The notes: a model not told the origin generated them from the sequence alone. Positions 17,248 to 28,069 are shown, counted from the first letter of the stretch. The stretch is DNA of 64,000 nt from Citrus sinensis (GCF_022201045.2 NC_068557.1:28931501-28995500); one strand, 5' to 3'. Numbers and translations are program-made.

Positions 17248-18226
17248 GAATATTTGAGGGAAAAATAGGAAAGGCAATAGAGCGCCACGTGTCAACCAAT
17301 GGAATGATTTCAGCACAATCGGAGGTACCCTGCACAATCCGAGGTGCCCGGCATGACTTGAGGTACCCCGTATAAATAGAGGTACCCTGCACAATTAGAG
17401 GTATCCCACACAAATAGAGGTACCCCATATAATATGAGGTACCCCATACGAATAGAGGTACCCCATATAAATAGGGGTATCCCGCGTAATAGGGGGTACC
17501 CCACGTAACTCGAGGTACCCGGCAAAGCGGATGTAAGAGAATCCACTGAAAATACCCGCCATGAGAAACGTCTCCGCCTCCTAAAAGATATTATTTGATT
17601 TTTTCAGAATTAGGAATCAAAAGCGACGTGCTAAAAGGAGGGACAGCCGCCTGCTACCTCTGCCAAAAGTGGTGGTCCCCAGCCGCCTACCCGACAGCTA
17701 CTGCAGAGGTACCCTGGACCACTCTCCAGCGCGTGCCACGTTTCCAAAAGATGAGATACGCCGCGAACATGCAGATAATGGCCCAAAAAAATCATAAAGA
17801 GGTAAAAGAACGTTAGCAAAAAAGGATACGCCACGTGGCAGCTGAGGTACTCCATATATAAAGGCGCCTAGGTTTCATCCTCCATCATGCTCTCATTCGC
17901 CCAAAAACACTCACACTCCAAAAAAAAAGAGGTTTTCTTCAACCTTAAACCCTAATTTACAGAGGGCTAGCTAGCTCTCTTTGCCATAAAAGCTTGAGTT
18001 TGCTAACTTGAGCGTCGGAGTGTGAACGCCGGGGTACCCCGGCTTCACCTCTAACCTCTATTTCACTGTTTTGCTGGCGTGAAGCTCATTTTGAAGGACA
18101 CCTCTCTTGTTTCTGACCTTCCACCATTGTTACCACTCTCTCTCCCCTTTTCACCTCCCACGAATCTCAGATACACCGCCCAACACACAATAAATCAGTG
18201 AGGTACCCCATCTCCCCCAAGAATAT
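17248..18226. mobile_element. LTR-like fossil element (solo)
   Basis: A block of about 967 bp (17254-18220) bounded by the 6-bp direct repeat GAATAT (17248-17253 and 18221-18226), with short inverted ends TTGAGGG and CCCCCAA. Inside, in LTR-like order: a 19-bp tandem array (17322-17523), a CACGTGTCA element, a TATA-like TATATATAAAGG near 17853, and a pyrimidine-rich leader. This resembles the enhancer-TATA-leader layout of a retroelement LTR standing alone. Family unknown; no coding part. The ends are less certain than the internal layout. Confidence 0.4.
17322..17523. repeat. 19-bp tandem array, about 10.6 copies
   Basis: Consensus GAGGTACCCCATATAAATA repeated every 19 bp from 17322 to 17523, with variation concentrated in the second half of the unit. 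The GAGGTACCC core recurs outside the array at about 17707, 17844 and 18199, and a palindromic GCCGGGGTACCCCGGC is near 18030. Open frames across this array encode only repeat-derived peptides and are not genes. Confidence 0.85.
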
Positions 18227-18851
18227 AAATTCATTGTTTAAGATAGATTTTAGCTTTTTCTACCCCAAAACCAGTTGAAAACAAAGAAGAAGACAAAATA
18301 TAAACATAAATATATGCATCTATGCCAGCACGCATGATCATCCCTTTGTCCGTAGGGGCGCCAGAAACAGAAGTAATCAATGATGAATATGCACCAGTAA
18401 GAGAAGTAATCAATGATGAATAAATATTTTAATTTAAAATCACATTTACAAAAACACAATCAATTTTTATTTTAATGGCTTCCACTATACAACAAACTAG
18501 GCTAGTTCCCTGTTTAATTTGCTTGCTCTGCCACATCGCATTGGCATTCTCCACTAACTTCCACAACTTGTGTGCTTTAAAAAGTTTTAAATATTTCGGT
18601 GGTTGGGTTCAAACTTCAAAATGGCCGCGGCAGCTTATTAAATTTACTGCATCTGTAACGCAAGTTGTTCAACAAGAGACATAACATTAAAATCGAAGTG
18701 TCAAATAGTTGACACCTACCGACAAGATAATCACCGGCATAACGAGTAAGTAATATGTATATATATGGACAAGCAATCACTCCATTAGTTCCCACAAAAC
18801 AAAAAGATATTCAATCCAACTCATTCTCCATTTTTTTAGCTTTCAAAGACA
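18227..18851. other. Intergenic upstream of secreted DUF26 gene
   Basis: A short frame at 18475-18684 begins with a hydrophobic, signal-peptide-like stretch (CLICLLCHIALAFS) but shows no DUF26 motif; it may be the relic of a CRK exon 1. TTGAC/GTCAA W-box cores occur near 18700. No other gene seen. Confidence 0.4.
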
Positions 18852-19607
18852 ATGGCTTCTTCAAGACTGCCATTATTCTTGTGTTCCATTGTCTTACAAC
18901 TGGTTGCTCATACTATTGCCCAGCAAGATACGCCTCTGGATGAACTTTGTTTAAGTGAAATGGGCAACTTTGCCAAAAAGAGTAAATACAAGGCAAACCT
19001 CGATCGCGTACTCTCCACCATCTCTTCTAACACTAAAATCAACTATGGGTTCTACACTGCCTCCTACGGCGGAAACAACGATCAAGTTAATGCAATGGCA
19101 CTTTGCAGAGGAGATGTTAATCCCAACAGTTGCCGTAGTTGCATTAAAACTTCTGCTGTGGAGCTCCGGAAACATTGTCCCAACCAGAAAGAGGCTGTTA
19201 TCTGGTACGATTATTGTATGTTAAGGTACTCGAACCGATACTTCTTTGGCAACATGGAGTTCGGGCCTTGGTTCTGGATATATAACTTGCATAATGTGTC
19301 GGATGCGACTACTTTCAACAGAGATGTAGCGACCTTGTTGAATATTCTTAAAAATAAAGCGGCCTCTGGTGATAATTGTCGTAAGTTTGCAACAGGAAAT
19401 GCTACAACCACAAATTCTCTTACAATATATGCACTTGTGCAGTGTACCCCTGATTTGGAGAAGCAGCAATGCATTGACTGCTTAAGTAATGCCACCGCAT
19501 TGCTTCCTAAATGTTGTGATGGAAGACAAGGAGGTAGAGTTATCGCCCCCAGTTGTAATTTTAGGTACGAGATAGGTCGTTTCTATGACCTTACTGTCAC
19601 ATGTTAG
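18852..19607 (+). CDS. Secreted DUF26 (cysteine-rich repeat) protein
   Basis: Single-exon protein of 251 aa. A signal peptide (about 1-23, ending TIAQ) is followed by two DUF26 domains with CRGDVNPNSCRSC and CTPDLEKQQCIDC, and nothing more: no stalk, membrane helix or kinase. It is a cysteine-rich repeat secretory protein, expected in the apoplast. It is closest in sequence to the ectodomains at 14730 and 22256, sharing runs such as CPNQKEAVIWYD and GGRVIAPSCNFRYE, so it very likely arose by tandem duplication and loss of the 3' exons. Characterised members of this family include lectin-like antifungal proteins; whether this one binds mannose, another CRK or something else is unknown. The frame is open and motifs intact, so it is probably functional. 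Confidence 0.85.
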   Translation: MASSRLPLFLCSIVLQLVAHTIAQQDTPLDELCLSEMGNFAKKSKYKANLDRVLSTISSNTKINYGFYTASYGGNNDQVNAMALCRGDVNPNSCRSCIKTSAVELRKHCPNQKEAVIWYDYCMLRYSNRYFFGNMEFGPWFWIYNLHNVSDATTFNRDVATLLNILKNKAASGDNCRKFATGNATTTNSLTIYALVQCTPDLEKQQCIDCLSNATALLPKCCDGRQGGRVIAPSCNFRYEIGRFYDLTVTC

Positions 19608-19996
19608 AATATTAAATTTACACTTCTAATTAAAAGGGAGAATATAAGTACCTTTCCCCATTATTGTTCGATCTTTTAGCACTTACTCTTCTATAGCTTT
19701 TGTGACATTCAGTTACCCACACGTCAATGGTTTTTCAGAAAAACTAACTCTGTAATTTTGGCGTTAGAGGAGGGGTAACGGGATATTATGAAAACTATAG
19801 AGATAGAAGATATATATGTGGTAGAACAAAAATATTGAGGGGAAAGTTAGCGATCTCTAAATAAAGAAACATATTCAGTTACCTTGATTGGAAAACTACT
19901 ATATATATAACGTAATGATGTGATGGAAGCAATAAAGGTTTTATCCAATCTTTTTGTAAGCACTACTAAGTGGTTGTTTAATAATTTTGTGGAGAT
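19608..19996. other. Intergenic
   Basis: 3' flank of the secreted DUF26 gene, AT-rich. No trace of the stalk, membrane or kinase exons that follow this point in full CRKs. Confidence 0.5.
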
Positions 19997-20195
19997 CAAT
20001 ATCTGAAGAAATTCTAAAATATCTTTGATGTATTACAACCAATTGATGCATGCATGATATGTGTGGTTGAATTTAATATAACAATCACTTGCATGATGGT
20101 TTTTTAAAATAAATTTACACATATCATAACATCATTTACTTATTGTATAACTGACATGGTACTTCTAATGTATTCTAAAAAATTTTCAATAGCTG
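19997..20195. mobile_element. MITE, family M2 (copy 2)
   Basis: Element 20006-20186 (181 bp). Inverted ends: left AAGAAATTCTAAAATAT, right GTATTCTAAAAAATTTT. Flanked by CAATATCTG (19997-20005) and CAATAGCTG (20187-20195), matching at 8 of 9 bases. The interior is shared with 53222-53411. Confidence 0.7.
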
Positions 20196-20792
20196 AAGTG
20201 AGAATTGCTATGGAAAGGCATTAACGAATAATGCGCGTGATCTTTGGCGTTGGTGGAAGAAAGCTAACTCCAAGCATTATGTTTTTGCGACATTCTATTT
20301 GTGGGATGAATTACTTTTATTTTGGGGAGACTAATGTATATCTATTTATCCACAACTCGGTGCATTTCACCATCTCCATTACTTTAATAATCTCTTTAAT
20401 TTCCATTGGTGGAATGAATCAAAGAAACTTGTCACTTTCAACGTCTTTAATAATTGTGGTTCACCAGCAATAGTTAGAAAATTTCGTGATTATTAATGTG
20501 AATGTCATGATTAAAAAACACGTTAATTTTAGTCTATTGTATAAAAAGATATTTTGATCATCTAATATATGAAACAAAAAACCACGTGATTTTAGTCTGT
20601 TGCACAAGAAGATATTTTGATCCTCTAATATATGCACTTTGTTTCTGTTATAAAAAAATGCATGGTTCAATGTAATTTGTTATTGATACCATGAAAATAC
20701 AAAGAGAGGCTGGTTCAAAGAACTAGATAATTTTCCTTTTATTTCTCTTTGATTCTTTATAACGCTATTGCTTCTTCACAATCATATTTCTT
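20196..20792. other. Intergenic AT-rich DNA
   Basis: No gene seen. An imperfect internal direct repeat carries GATTTTAGTCT/AATTTTAGTCT and AAGATATTTTGATC (about 20520-20640). Confidence 0.45.
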
Positions 20793-21606
20793 TTAGGGCC
20801 AGTTTGGTAATGCTGCAGCTTTTAAAATAATTACTGTTAGCTGTGCTGTAGAAATAATCAGCTGTGAAGAGAATCAATTAAGTGTTTGGTAAATTTTATT
20901 TTCAAAAGTACTGTGAATTTTGAAAGCAGTTATGGGTGTTTGGTAAATCTTATTGTTAAACTGCTGTAAAAAAATAAATGACTAAAAAATAAATGACAAA
21001 TAACAAATATTATAATAATAATAATTGCATAGCCATAGAATTGTTTATAATAAAAAATTCATATAAGAAAAACAATGAATATTATAATAAAAATTACATA
21101 GGCATAGAATTGTTTATATATAAACAAACCCAAATAAGACAAACAACAAATATTATAATAAAAATTACATTGAATATGCATGAAAAGGGTGATGAATCAC
21201 TTACTGTTATTGAATATGGTGATGGAACATGTACTGGATCTTGCTTTGTTGCACTACAGAAGTTTTGATAGAACACAAAATATGAAGAAATATGGTAAAC
21301 GAAAGGTGTGCGTTAATTACAATAAAAAATTATTAAAATATTGATTTTGTTTCCAATTTAAATAAGGATAATTTCGGGTTTAAGTAATAATTGTAAGAAT
21401 ATTTATGGAATTATATTAAATGATAAAATTGATTCTCAAAATCAGAATCTAAAAGTTACTCATTCCCTGCTTTTCAAAATTAGCTGTATGAGGAGCTGAT
21501 TCTGGCAAAAGTGATTTTGATTTTTTTTTACCAAACACCAAAATTAACTTTTAGATTTTTAAAATCACTTTTAACCCTCCCAAAAGCAATCCCAAACGGG
21601 ACCTTA
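20793..21606. mobile_element. PIF/Harbinger-like MITE
   Basis: Element 20796-21603 (808 bp) with target duplication TTA on both sides (20793-20795 and 21604-21606). Left terminus GGGCCAGTTTGGTAATGC; inverse of the right terminus GGTCCCGTTTGGGATTGC. A GTGTTTGGTAAA motif recurs near both ends in opposite orientation. The terminus and the 3-bp TTA site are typical of Tourist/Harbinger elements. No transposase; an 8-bp hAT-type duplication was checked and does not fit. Confidence 0.65.
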
Positions 21607-22255
21607 CTATTAGTGAAAATAAAAAAAGCAAACATTCTCACTGATCGCACCCGAACCCATTAGTGGATGAATCTTCAATTCTTTCATTATTAGGGACGTC
21701 ATTCGTCCACGAGGATATTGTCACACCACAGTGATTATCTACTTGAATAAACTTAAAATTTAACATAAGAGTCTTCAATGGAATACTCTAATTGGTTCCG
21801 TGAGACAATTAACAATTTTATTAATGTCCCTGATGTGTGTCACGAATCGGCAGAATAAGATATAAATCTCAAAAATTAGTTTCTTGTGTCCATTTAGACT
21901 CACTAAATGTTAATATCTTATTAACTTTTCGTCGTTAGTTATATTTATAAATATTCTATTGTTCACGAGTTTCCTACCACTTTGACAAATATCAAGGACA
22001 TTAATGTTTAATTTGTTAAAAATGCTTGCTCAGGACTCAAGTGATACTTTTAAAAAATGTAAGGAAATTTGTAAAACTATCTCATATTCCATATTAAAAC
22101 AGTCAACACATGTGGTTGACCTGGAGAGACTCGGTTTGACGTGGTATACTGGAAAAACGGAGTCTGCAGTGATGTGTATTTATATGGACAGGCGGGCGAT
22201 CAATCCGTTCTTTCTCAAAAAACCAACATTCTCTCCTCCGACATCAAGAACGAGA
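21607..22255. other. Upstream region of DUF26 pseudogene
   Basis: AT-rich DNA with paired W-box cores near 22100-22120 (GTCAACACATGTGGTTGACC). A frame open from 22004 runs into the pseudogene, but its N-terminal 84 residues have no signal-peptide or family character, so I treat it as a leader. Confidence 0.45.
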
Positions 22256-23040
22256 ATGGCTTGTTCGATATCAAATTTAAAACTGCTGCTTTTCGTCTTC
22301 CTGTGTTTCATTAAAGTTGCCCAGCAGCAGCAGCAGCCATTGGACTCTGTTTGTGTAGGGCGCGGGCGCAAGGGCACCTTACCCAGAAATAGTATCTACT
22401 AAGCAAACCTGAAGCGCGTACTGTCCACCATCACGTCCCACACCAGGATCAACTATGGCTTTTACAAAGACTCTTACGGAGCTAAGCAAGATCAAGTGAA
22501 TGCAATAGCACTTTGCAGAGGAGATGTTAATGTGGCCTCTTGCCGTCAGTGCATCTATAGGTCTACTTTTGTGCTCCAAAAACGTTGTCCCAACCAGAAG
22601 GAGGCTGTCATATGGTATGATAATTGTATGTTAAGGTCCTCTAATCGCTACTTCTTTGGAAACATGGAATTCGGGCCTTGGTTCTGGATGTATAACTTGA
22701 AAAAAAGTACCGAATCCAGGAGCCTTTACTCGAGCAGTAAGATCATTGTTGAATACACTGATATTTAAAGCTGCTTCTGGCAGCTCTCGTCTTAAGTATG
22801 CAACAGGATTTACCATGCGAAACTCTCCAAATATATACGCACTTGTGCAGTGTAGTCCTGACTTGTCTAAGCAGGGTTGCATTACGTGCCTAAACAACTC
22901 CATAGCATTGCTTCCAAAATGTTGTACTGGAAAACAAGGAGGAAGATTTGTTGCACCTAGTTGCAATTTTAGGAAGATTTGTTGCACCTAGTTGCAATTT
23001 TAGGTACGAGACTGGTCGTTTCTACGGATAACCTTACAAT
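22256..23040 (+). pseudogene. DUF26 ectodomain pseudogene
   Basis: Start ATG 22256 (MACSISNLKLLL...), signal peptide, then a copy of the two-DUF26 ectodomain. Both C-X8-C-X2-C motifs survive (CRGDVNVASCRQC near 22510 and CSPDLSKQGCITC near 22855). Three lesions break it: a stop at about 22400-22402 where related genes have CAA (NSTYQAN becomes NSIY then stop), a one-base frame change near 22725, and a 31-bp tandem duplication (22942-22972 and 22973-23003). It would have ended RYETGRFYG at 23040, without kinase, like the secreted gene at 18852. The N-terminal region between signal peptide and first motif is also poorly conserved. Confidence 0.85.
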
Positions 23041-24520
23041 AGCTAGCCGGCCAGCACCAAAGACAATCTCCTTAAACGCTTGAAGTTGTTTTTTTTAGTT
23101 TATACATATATGGATAAAAAAGCATTAATAACTCCGAATTTCCCTTGCTTGGCCGTAAAGCTCGTGCCGCAGTTTTATCTTAAATAATGAGTTGAAATCT
23201 AAAGTTTGTTAGATTTAATAAGGAGTACTTAATTTTGTGACATATATTCTAACTTTTCAATTGAAGTATAATGATTTTTAATATTTTACATGTATATAAC
23301 ATAAATTTAATAATCTAATAATTTACATGAGTATTGCTCATAAAGACATTATCTTAGTTTAATTAAAGGTTAATAATCATACTAATAAAGTAGAATTGAC
23401 CATTTGGAAATAATGAATTTTGTATAGAACAAAAAGAATGTTAAAGTAAATTTTTGGTGTGTTTACCCTTTAAGGGTAAAATAATCAATTTAAATTTAGA
23501 ATAAAGCAATGTTAATAGTCAAATATAATAAAAAAATAAATTAAAATCTCAAAAAAATATTAAGATAGATTTAAATGATTAATTCTTTAGAATTTTTCTT
23601 TATTTAAAATTTTTAAAAATAATGTGGATCTTTTATACTTAATTTTTATAAGTGAGTTGGATTTACATAACTTCTATGGTGAAAATATCACCACCCTATA
23701 CTTAATTTTTAAAATTGAAATAGATTTACAGAATTTCTGTAGTGAAAATATCACCACCCTGTAAAATATTATTTACAAAAATTCAGTGTCAATCAATGGC
23801 ATGCATATTCTTGTTAAGATTTTTGTTTTTTTAATTTTTGCATGGGCCATCACAAGAGCAGGGATTGCCTTTTTTTCTTTTTTCTTTTTTTTGAATTCAC
23901 TTCATTTCATATTTTTTTTCCGATTTCACATAAACATCACAGATGCATTTACTGGGCCGCCACGTCCTAGTTCTCCCATTATCACAACAACATCAACTCG
24001 GCTACCACGTCCTAGTGGTTCCCTCAATCAACATCAACCGTTGATTGTGCAATACTTTAAATCCTGTGGTTATTATTTTTTCCATATATTTAGTTCCACG
24101 CGGTCTGTCAATGGAACTGGTGCATGGCAGTCGTAGCCTTCAAATCTATAGCGAAAGCAAAAAGCCAAAAGAAAAAAAGCTTGATTTCCGGTAGGCTATA
24201 GCGTTAGCGTCACAGGCGGGTAATTTTGTAAGCAAAAAGTACCGGCGAAGAAAGACCTAATCTTTTATGTGATGTAAGTGTAACCAATCGGATGGTGAAA
24301 AGTCATGGCGAGTGGGAGACTCAGCCCTGCCGTATTGGTCAAACTGCAGCTTCATCATTTACTACCCACGTGCATAAGTGGGACCCACTCTGGGGCGGTT
24401 TTTAGCCCCTACCCCGATTTCCATCGCCATCGCCCGCTGCCCTATGCTATGTGATCAATCATCAATTCACATTCACAAGCCAAGCGCATGATTTTTTTCC
24501 TCCTGTTCATACGTAGCTCT
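23041..24520. other. Intergenic, with 63-bp tandem repeat
   Basis: AT-rich. A diverged 63-bp tandem pair lies at 23634-23696 and 23697-23759, each ending GAAAATATCACCACCCT. Similar sequence recurs near 29330-29520, pointing to a dispersed repeat. A frame at 23786-24136 includes a Pro/Ser/Thr-rich piece but no recognisable domain; I do not call it a gene. Confidence 0.5.
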
Positions 24521-24963
24521 AAACCCAGAGGGAAATTTACAGTAATAACTAAAAAAAATTTGTTTTTTTTCATCTTAACCCCTCAAAAATATTTCTATCA
24601 ACATTAGCCATAAAACAATATCTGAGACCAAAATACCCCTCCCTCATCTCTCCCCCAACACTCCCTTTCACTCATCTCTCCCAAACCGATCCAACTCCCA
24701 TCATCGGCGGCGACATCAACCCTCATCGGCGGCGGCTTCATCTCTCACCGGCATCCGATCTACGAACTACAACCTTCAACAAAACCTAGGTTAGTCATTT
24801 TTCTTATTTTCATTAATTTAAAATGAGATTTTAGAATAATAATAGTTATAGCTTGAGAAAAATAGTGGTGGTGATGATGTTTGTGGTGGTTGGTGGTGTT
24901 TGGGTGTATTGTTTTCGATTTTGGAGTGATTGCGCTTAATTTTGGGGGTGGGGAGGGAGGGGG

Positions 24964-25064
24964 CCGCGCGCGCCCATCGCTGGGCAGCAGCGCACGCCCA
25001 TACGCGGCACGCTGTCGCACCAAATCTGGTGCGAAGGGCGCGCGCCTGTCGCACCAAAAATTAG
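24964..25064. repeat. GC-rich palindromic motifs, left side of MULE
   Basis: A GC-rich stretch in AT-rich surroundings holds inverted copies of the CCTGTCGCACC/GGTGCGA motif (for example CTGTCGCACC near 25010, GGTGCGA near 25030, GCCTGTCGCACC near 25046). The same motif clusters on the right side at 27630-27745. It lies in the 5' leader or leader intron of the DUF1985 gene. Confidence 0.6.
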
Positions 25065-25131
25065 ATTTTTTTTTTTAACGAGTCAATTTTATTTCTGTAA
25101 ATGTAATCTAAAAATTTAATATTACAGATAC

Positions 25132-26501
25132 ATGGCGAAATCAGAATCACCGGATATTGACGTAGGCAAGATGTATTTTTGTTATGCTGATCACTTTCCT
25201 GGTCGAATTTCGAGCATGTGTATGTTATCTTCGGTCGTAAAAGCCATCGAGGAAAAATTAACAAAGCGGCAGTTGACTATGTTCAAAAAGGATATATTTG
25301 GGCATTTCTTGGAGTGTCGAAGTTTTCCATTTAGTGGGGTAATTTTGCACAATCTTTTACTGCGGCAAGTGGCCCATGAAGAAGATAGCCGTGAGGATCA
25401 GTTATGGTTTCAAATTGGTAAGCATTTGATTCGCTTGTCAATTGTCGAATGGTGCTTGGTTACTGGACTTTCATTTGGTGTTGATACTAATGAAAAAAAT
25501 GATGAAATGGAGCAGAGGCTACGGAATACGTATTTTGGTGGTGTGCATCGTAAGATTAATGTGAAGCAATTCGATGCAATATTTAAGGAGTTGAAATTCG
25601 AGGAAATTGACGATATGGACGCTTTAAAGATTGTGCTGTTTTATTTTGCGGACAGAGTACTAAATGTAAGAAAAAATCACTGTCAAATTAATTTCGATTG
25701 GCTTGACCAAGTTGATGATATACAGTACTTCCGAAAACGTCCATGGGGTCTATTGTCATGGGAAATGGTTTACGAGAGTCTTGACAATGCACTGTTCGAG
25801 AAAGACGAGAAATTTAAGAAGACTCGGTTGAAAAATCCAGATCATAATATTGAAAAATACAATCTTTACGGCTTTACGTCTGGGGTTCAAGTGCTTTTTT
25901 TTTGTTGTTTATTAATAAGTTTTATAGTATTAAATATTTGATAGTTGTTTTATTTGATTTTTCACTTTGGTTGTTGTAGGCTTGGATTTACGAAGCAATC
26001 GGAGGGTTGCCATCAACATGGGTCGTCAAAACGAAGAATAAGATTCCCCGCATTCTGCAATGGAAGCCCATGGCGTCTTCAAGAATCAACTTTGCGGAGG
26101 TTTATTCGTTCTTCAACGACGAATCTCGTCTTGTAAGTAATATGTATTACTTATTTTTTTAACTTTACTAAATTTAAGTTAGGTATACTTACTTAAAATT
26201 TTCAATTGAATTTATGGCAGGGGGACGTTTTACAAACTCTTGAGCCAAATTCAAAGGAGAGTAGCAGACAATATTGGCTCTCTGTGAAGAATTACTTGCC
26301 AAGCATTCCAGACTGGGTTCATAAGGTCGGTATACTCTAAGTACTAAAAATTTGGTGATCGAAATTTTTGGCTTTTCATTTACTAATTTTAAATGATACT
26401 TTATACAGCACCAACCCTCGATCAACGCGATGCCGTCGGTTACAAGGCAATCAGACGAGCATGACGATCATGACGACATGGTTGCTCGTTCAAACTTCTA
26501 G
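25132..26501 (+). pseudogene. DUF1985 (Ulp1-type) protein gene, 3' truncated, in MULE
   Basis: ATG 25132 lies 4 bases after an intron acceptor, implying a 5'-UTR intron. Exon 1 runs to about 25890 and encodes a protein with the DUF1985 look (VILHNLLLRQV, WLDQVDDIQYFRKRPWG, YNLYGFTSGVQ). Further exons follow: about 25980-26131 (AWIYEAIGGLPSTWVVKTKN), about 26221-26324 (SKESSRQYWLSVKNYLPSIP) and about 26410 onward. The frame then ends at 26501 inside sequence belonging to the antisense transposase. Family members continue into a C-terminal Ulp1-type cysteine protease; none is present here. So the protease part was lost with the internal deletion. Carried by the transposon, not a host gene. Confidence 0.7.
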
Positions 26502-27558
26502 TTGCTCGAATACGCCATTTACATGATTCTGAACAACAGGGAGCCTCGAAACGTGTCGTAGTAGACCGTGCAATCTTGAAATCAAACTTATCTCTAAAGG
26601 CCACCTTGCGTAGTTGTAATATAAGCTCATTCTTCTCAGCAAATAGCTTACCCACGCTTATATCATCTGAGTCACAACTGCTAACAAAGCTTGGAGCAAC
26701 CATGTTCGAAGTTAAAGTTGGAGCAAGACTTGTAAGGGGGTCAATTCTCCTTCTCGATCGAACCATAGAAGGAATAGGTCTATTGCCTCTGTTATTCACA
26801 GGAGTATTGTCTTCACACTCATCTTCATGCTGAAACGACGGAACATTCGAAGGACCGGCTCCTCCATCATCACCATCATTATTGAAACGAGTGCCCCGCC
26901 TCGTATTATTAGAAGGTTCTGCACAAACATTATCCCCCTCTGTCTCATAATTAAAATCATCATTGTCCTGAAAATCATTGTTGTGATACGGAGAATATCG
27001 TTGCTCCAACAACGTTGTTATTGGAAATATCGTTGCTCCAATATCCTGTAACGTAACGCCATTATCATCAATGTTGTCATAATTGTCGTGGATTGGAGAG
27101 TAATATTGCTGCAGCGATATTGTCCTCGGCAACACCTCTTCATCATTATCGGGGCCAGATATATTTGCTCTAAACGAAGTTTCTGTATCGACATGTGGCT
27201 CAATACCTTCGCTCGGAACTCGAGGTGATGTGGTCACGAATATAGGAATGCATCCAACATTAGCTACGTCAGATGCCATATGCAACACAACCCTCACCAT
27301 TTCATCATCACATATATCCATGGGCATTGCACATATACGATATAATGTGTTACTAGACCTCAAAGTTGTCTTCATTGTGATACTATAATCATTAATATTT
27401 ATTTGTAACACCTCGTATACTCTTGCCAATAACTGATCAAACAAATAATTTTTTCCAACCAAAAAAGCTCGATTTTTACCATTCACGTACTCCATACGGC
27501 CATTCTCTAATGTCTCCCACCAACCATCGTAACATAATTCAAGTACAACTGAATCCAT
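26440..27558 (-). pseudogene. MuDR transposase N-terminal fragment
   Basis: Minus-strand frame of 372 aa from ATG 27558, which lies 5 bases after an intron acceptor (5'-UTR intron). It begins with a PB1-like N-terminal region (LELCYDGWWETLENGRMEYV), then an Asp/Asn-rich linker, then the MuDR-type DNA-binding region (DISVGKLFAEKNELILQLRK ... CCSESCKWRIRATR). It then runs out into non-homologous residues. The catalytic DDE (MULE) domain and the zinc knuckle are missing, so it cannot transpose DNA. The break coincides with the 3' break of the converging DUF1985 gene. Confidence 0.8.
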
Positions 27559-27629
27559 TAAGCCTGAAATTATAAAAAAAAAATTATTTTGGTCCTATTA
27601 AAATAATACAGTTTTAATGAATCTCCAGG

Positions 27630-27745
27630 GTGGGTGCGACAGGCAACCTGTCGCCCGAATCTTGGTGCGACAGGCGCCTGTCGCTCCAAGCAAGGTGCGA
27701 CAGGCACCCTGTCGCACCTATTTTTATTGCGACATTAGCCTGTCG
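27630..27745. repeat. Palindromic GTGCGACAGGC repeats, right side of MULE
   Basis: Four spaced copies of GTGCGACAGGC/GCCTGTCGCAC, several forming palindromes such as GGTGCGACAGGCACCCTGTCGCACC read as two halves. They sit between the transposase start and the right terminus. Matching motifs lie on the left side at 24964-25064. They may be transposase-binding sites or hairpin-forming leader repeats. Confidence 0.65.
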
Positions 27746-28069
27746 GCAGATTCAGATTGACCCGACTCAGTTAAATAAGTTCAGAAAATAATTCATACCG
27801 GTCGATTTGTGTTGGATCTGTATAGAGTATGATCGAATATCACTTTTATCGTTGTCTTCTGCGGTCGCCGTTGGCTGATGATTCAAGAGTGACAAGCTGC
27901 TTTTGGTTTGGCGACATGGGAGAAACAATGGTGGTTTTGTTCTGTAAAGAAGGGTAATTTGGGAAGAAAGGCTTGTGTTTGGCTAATGTTGATAGAAAAA
28001 AGTTAACAGGATTATTTACGAAAATAATAAAATTTTAATGGTTATTTTCGTAAATTTCCCAAACCCAGA

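Larger units (their letters stand above)
24521..28069. mobile_element. Mutator-like element with DUF1985 gene, internally deleted
   Basis: The element is 24530-28060 (3531 bp), flanked by a perfect 9-bp duplication AAACCCAGA (24521-24529 and 28061-28069). Ends: GGGAAATTTAC...AATAAC on the left and the inverse on the right, with a further shared block TTTCTATCAACATTAGCCA about 70-90 bp in. It carries two converging genes: a DUF1985 protein (+) and the N-terminal part of a MuDR transposase (-). Both lack their 3' halves and abut near 26490, so an internal deletion removed the centre. MULEs carrying Ulp1-protease/DUF1985 genes are a known plant class. This copy is non-autonomous. Confidence 0.88.

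Noticed and set aside
17228-17546. Two minus-strand frames encoding repeated GYLY/GIPL peptides
   Set aside because: They are translations of the 19-bp tandem array, with no start context or domain.
18475-18684. Frame with a signal-peptide-like start (MASTIQQTRLVPCLICLLCH)
   Set aside because: No DUF26 motif follows and the frame ends quickly. Possibly a relic of a CRK exon 1, but too weak to call.
22004-22255. N-terminal extension of the DUF26 pseudogene frame
   Set aside because: A proper signal peptide begins at ATG 22256; the upstream part has no family similarity.
23786-24136. 116-aa frame with a Pro/Ser/Thr-rich segment
   Set aside because: Superficially like a CRK stalk, but no cysteine motif or splice-phase match supports it.
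26576-27051. Plus-strand frames opposite the MuDR fragment
   Set aside because: Shadows of the minus-strand transposase coding sequence.
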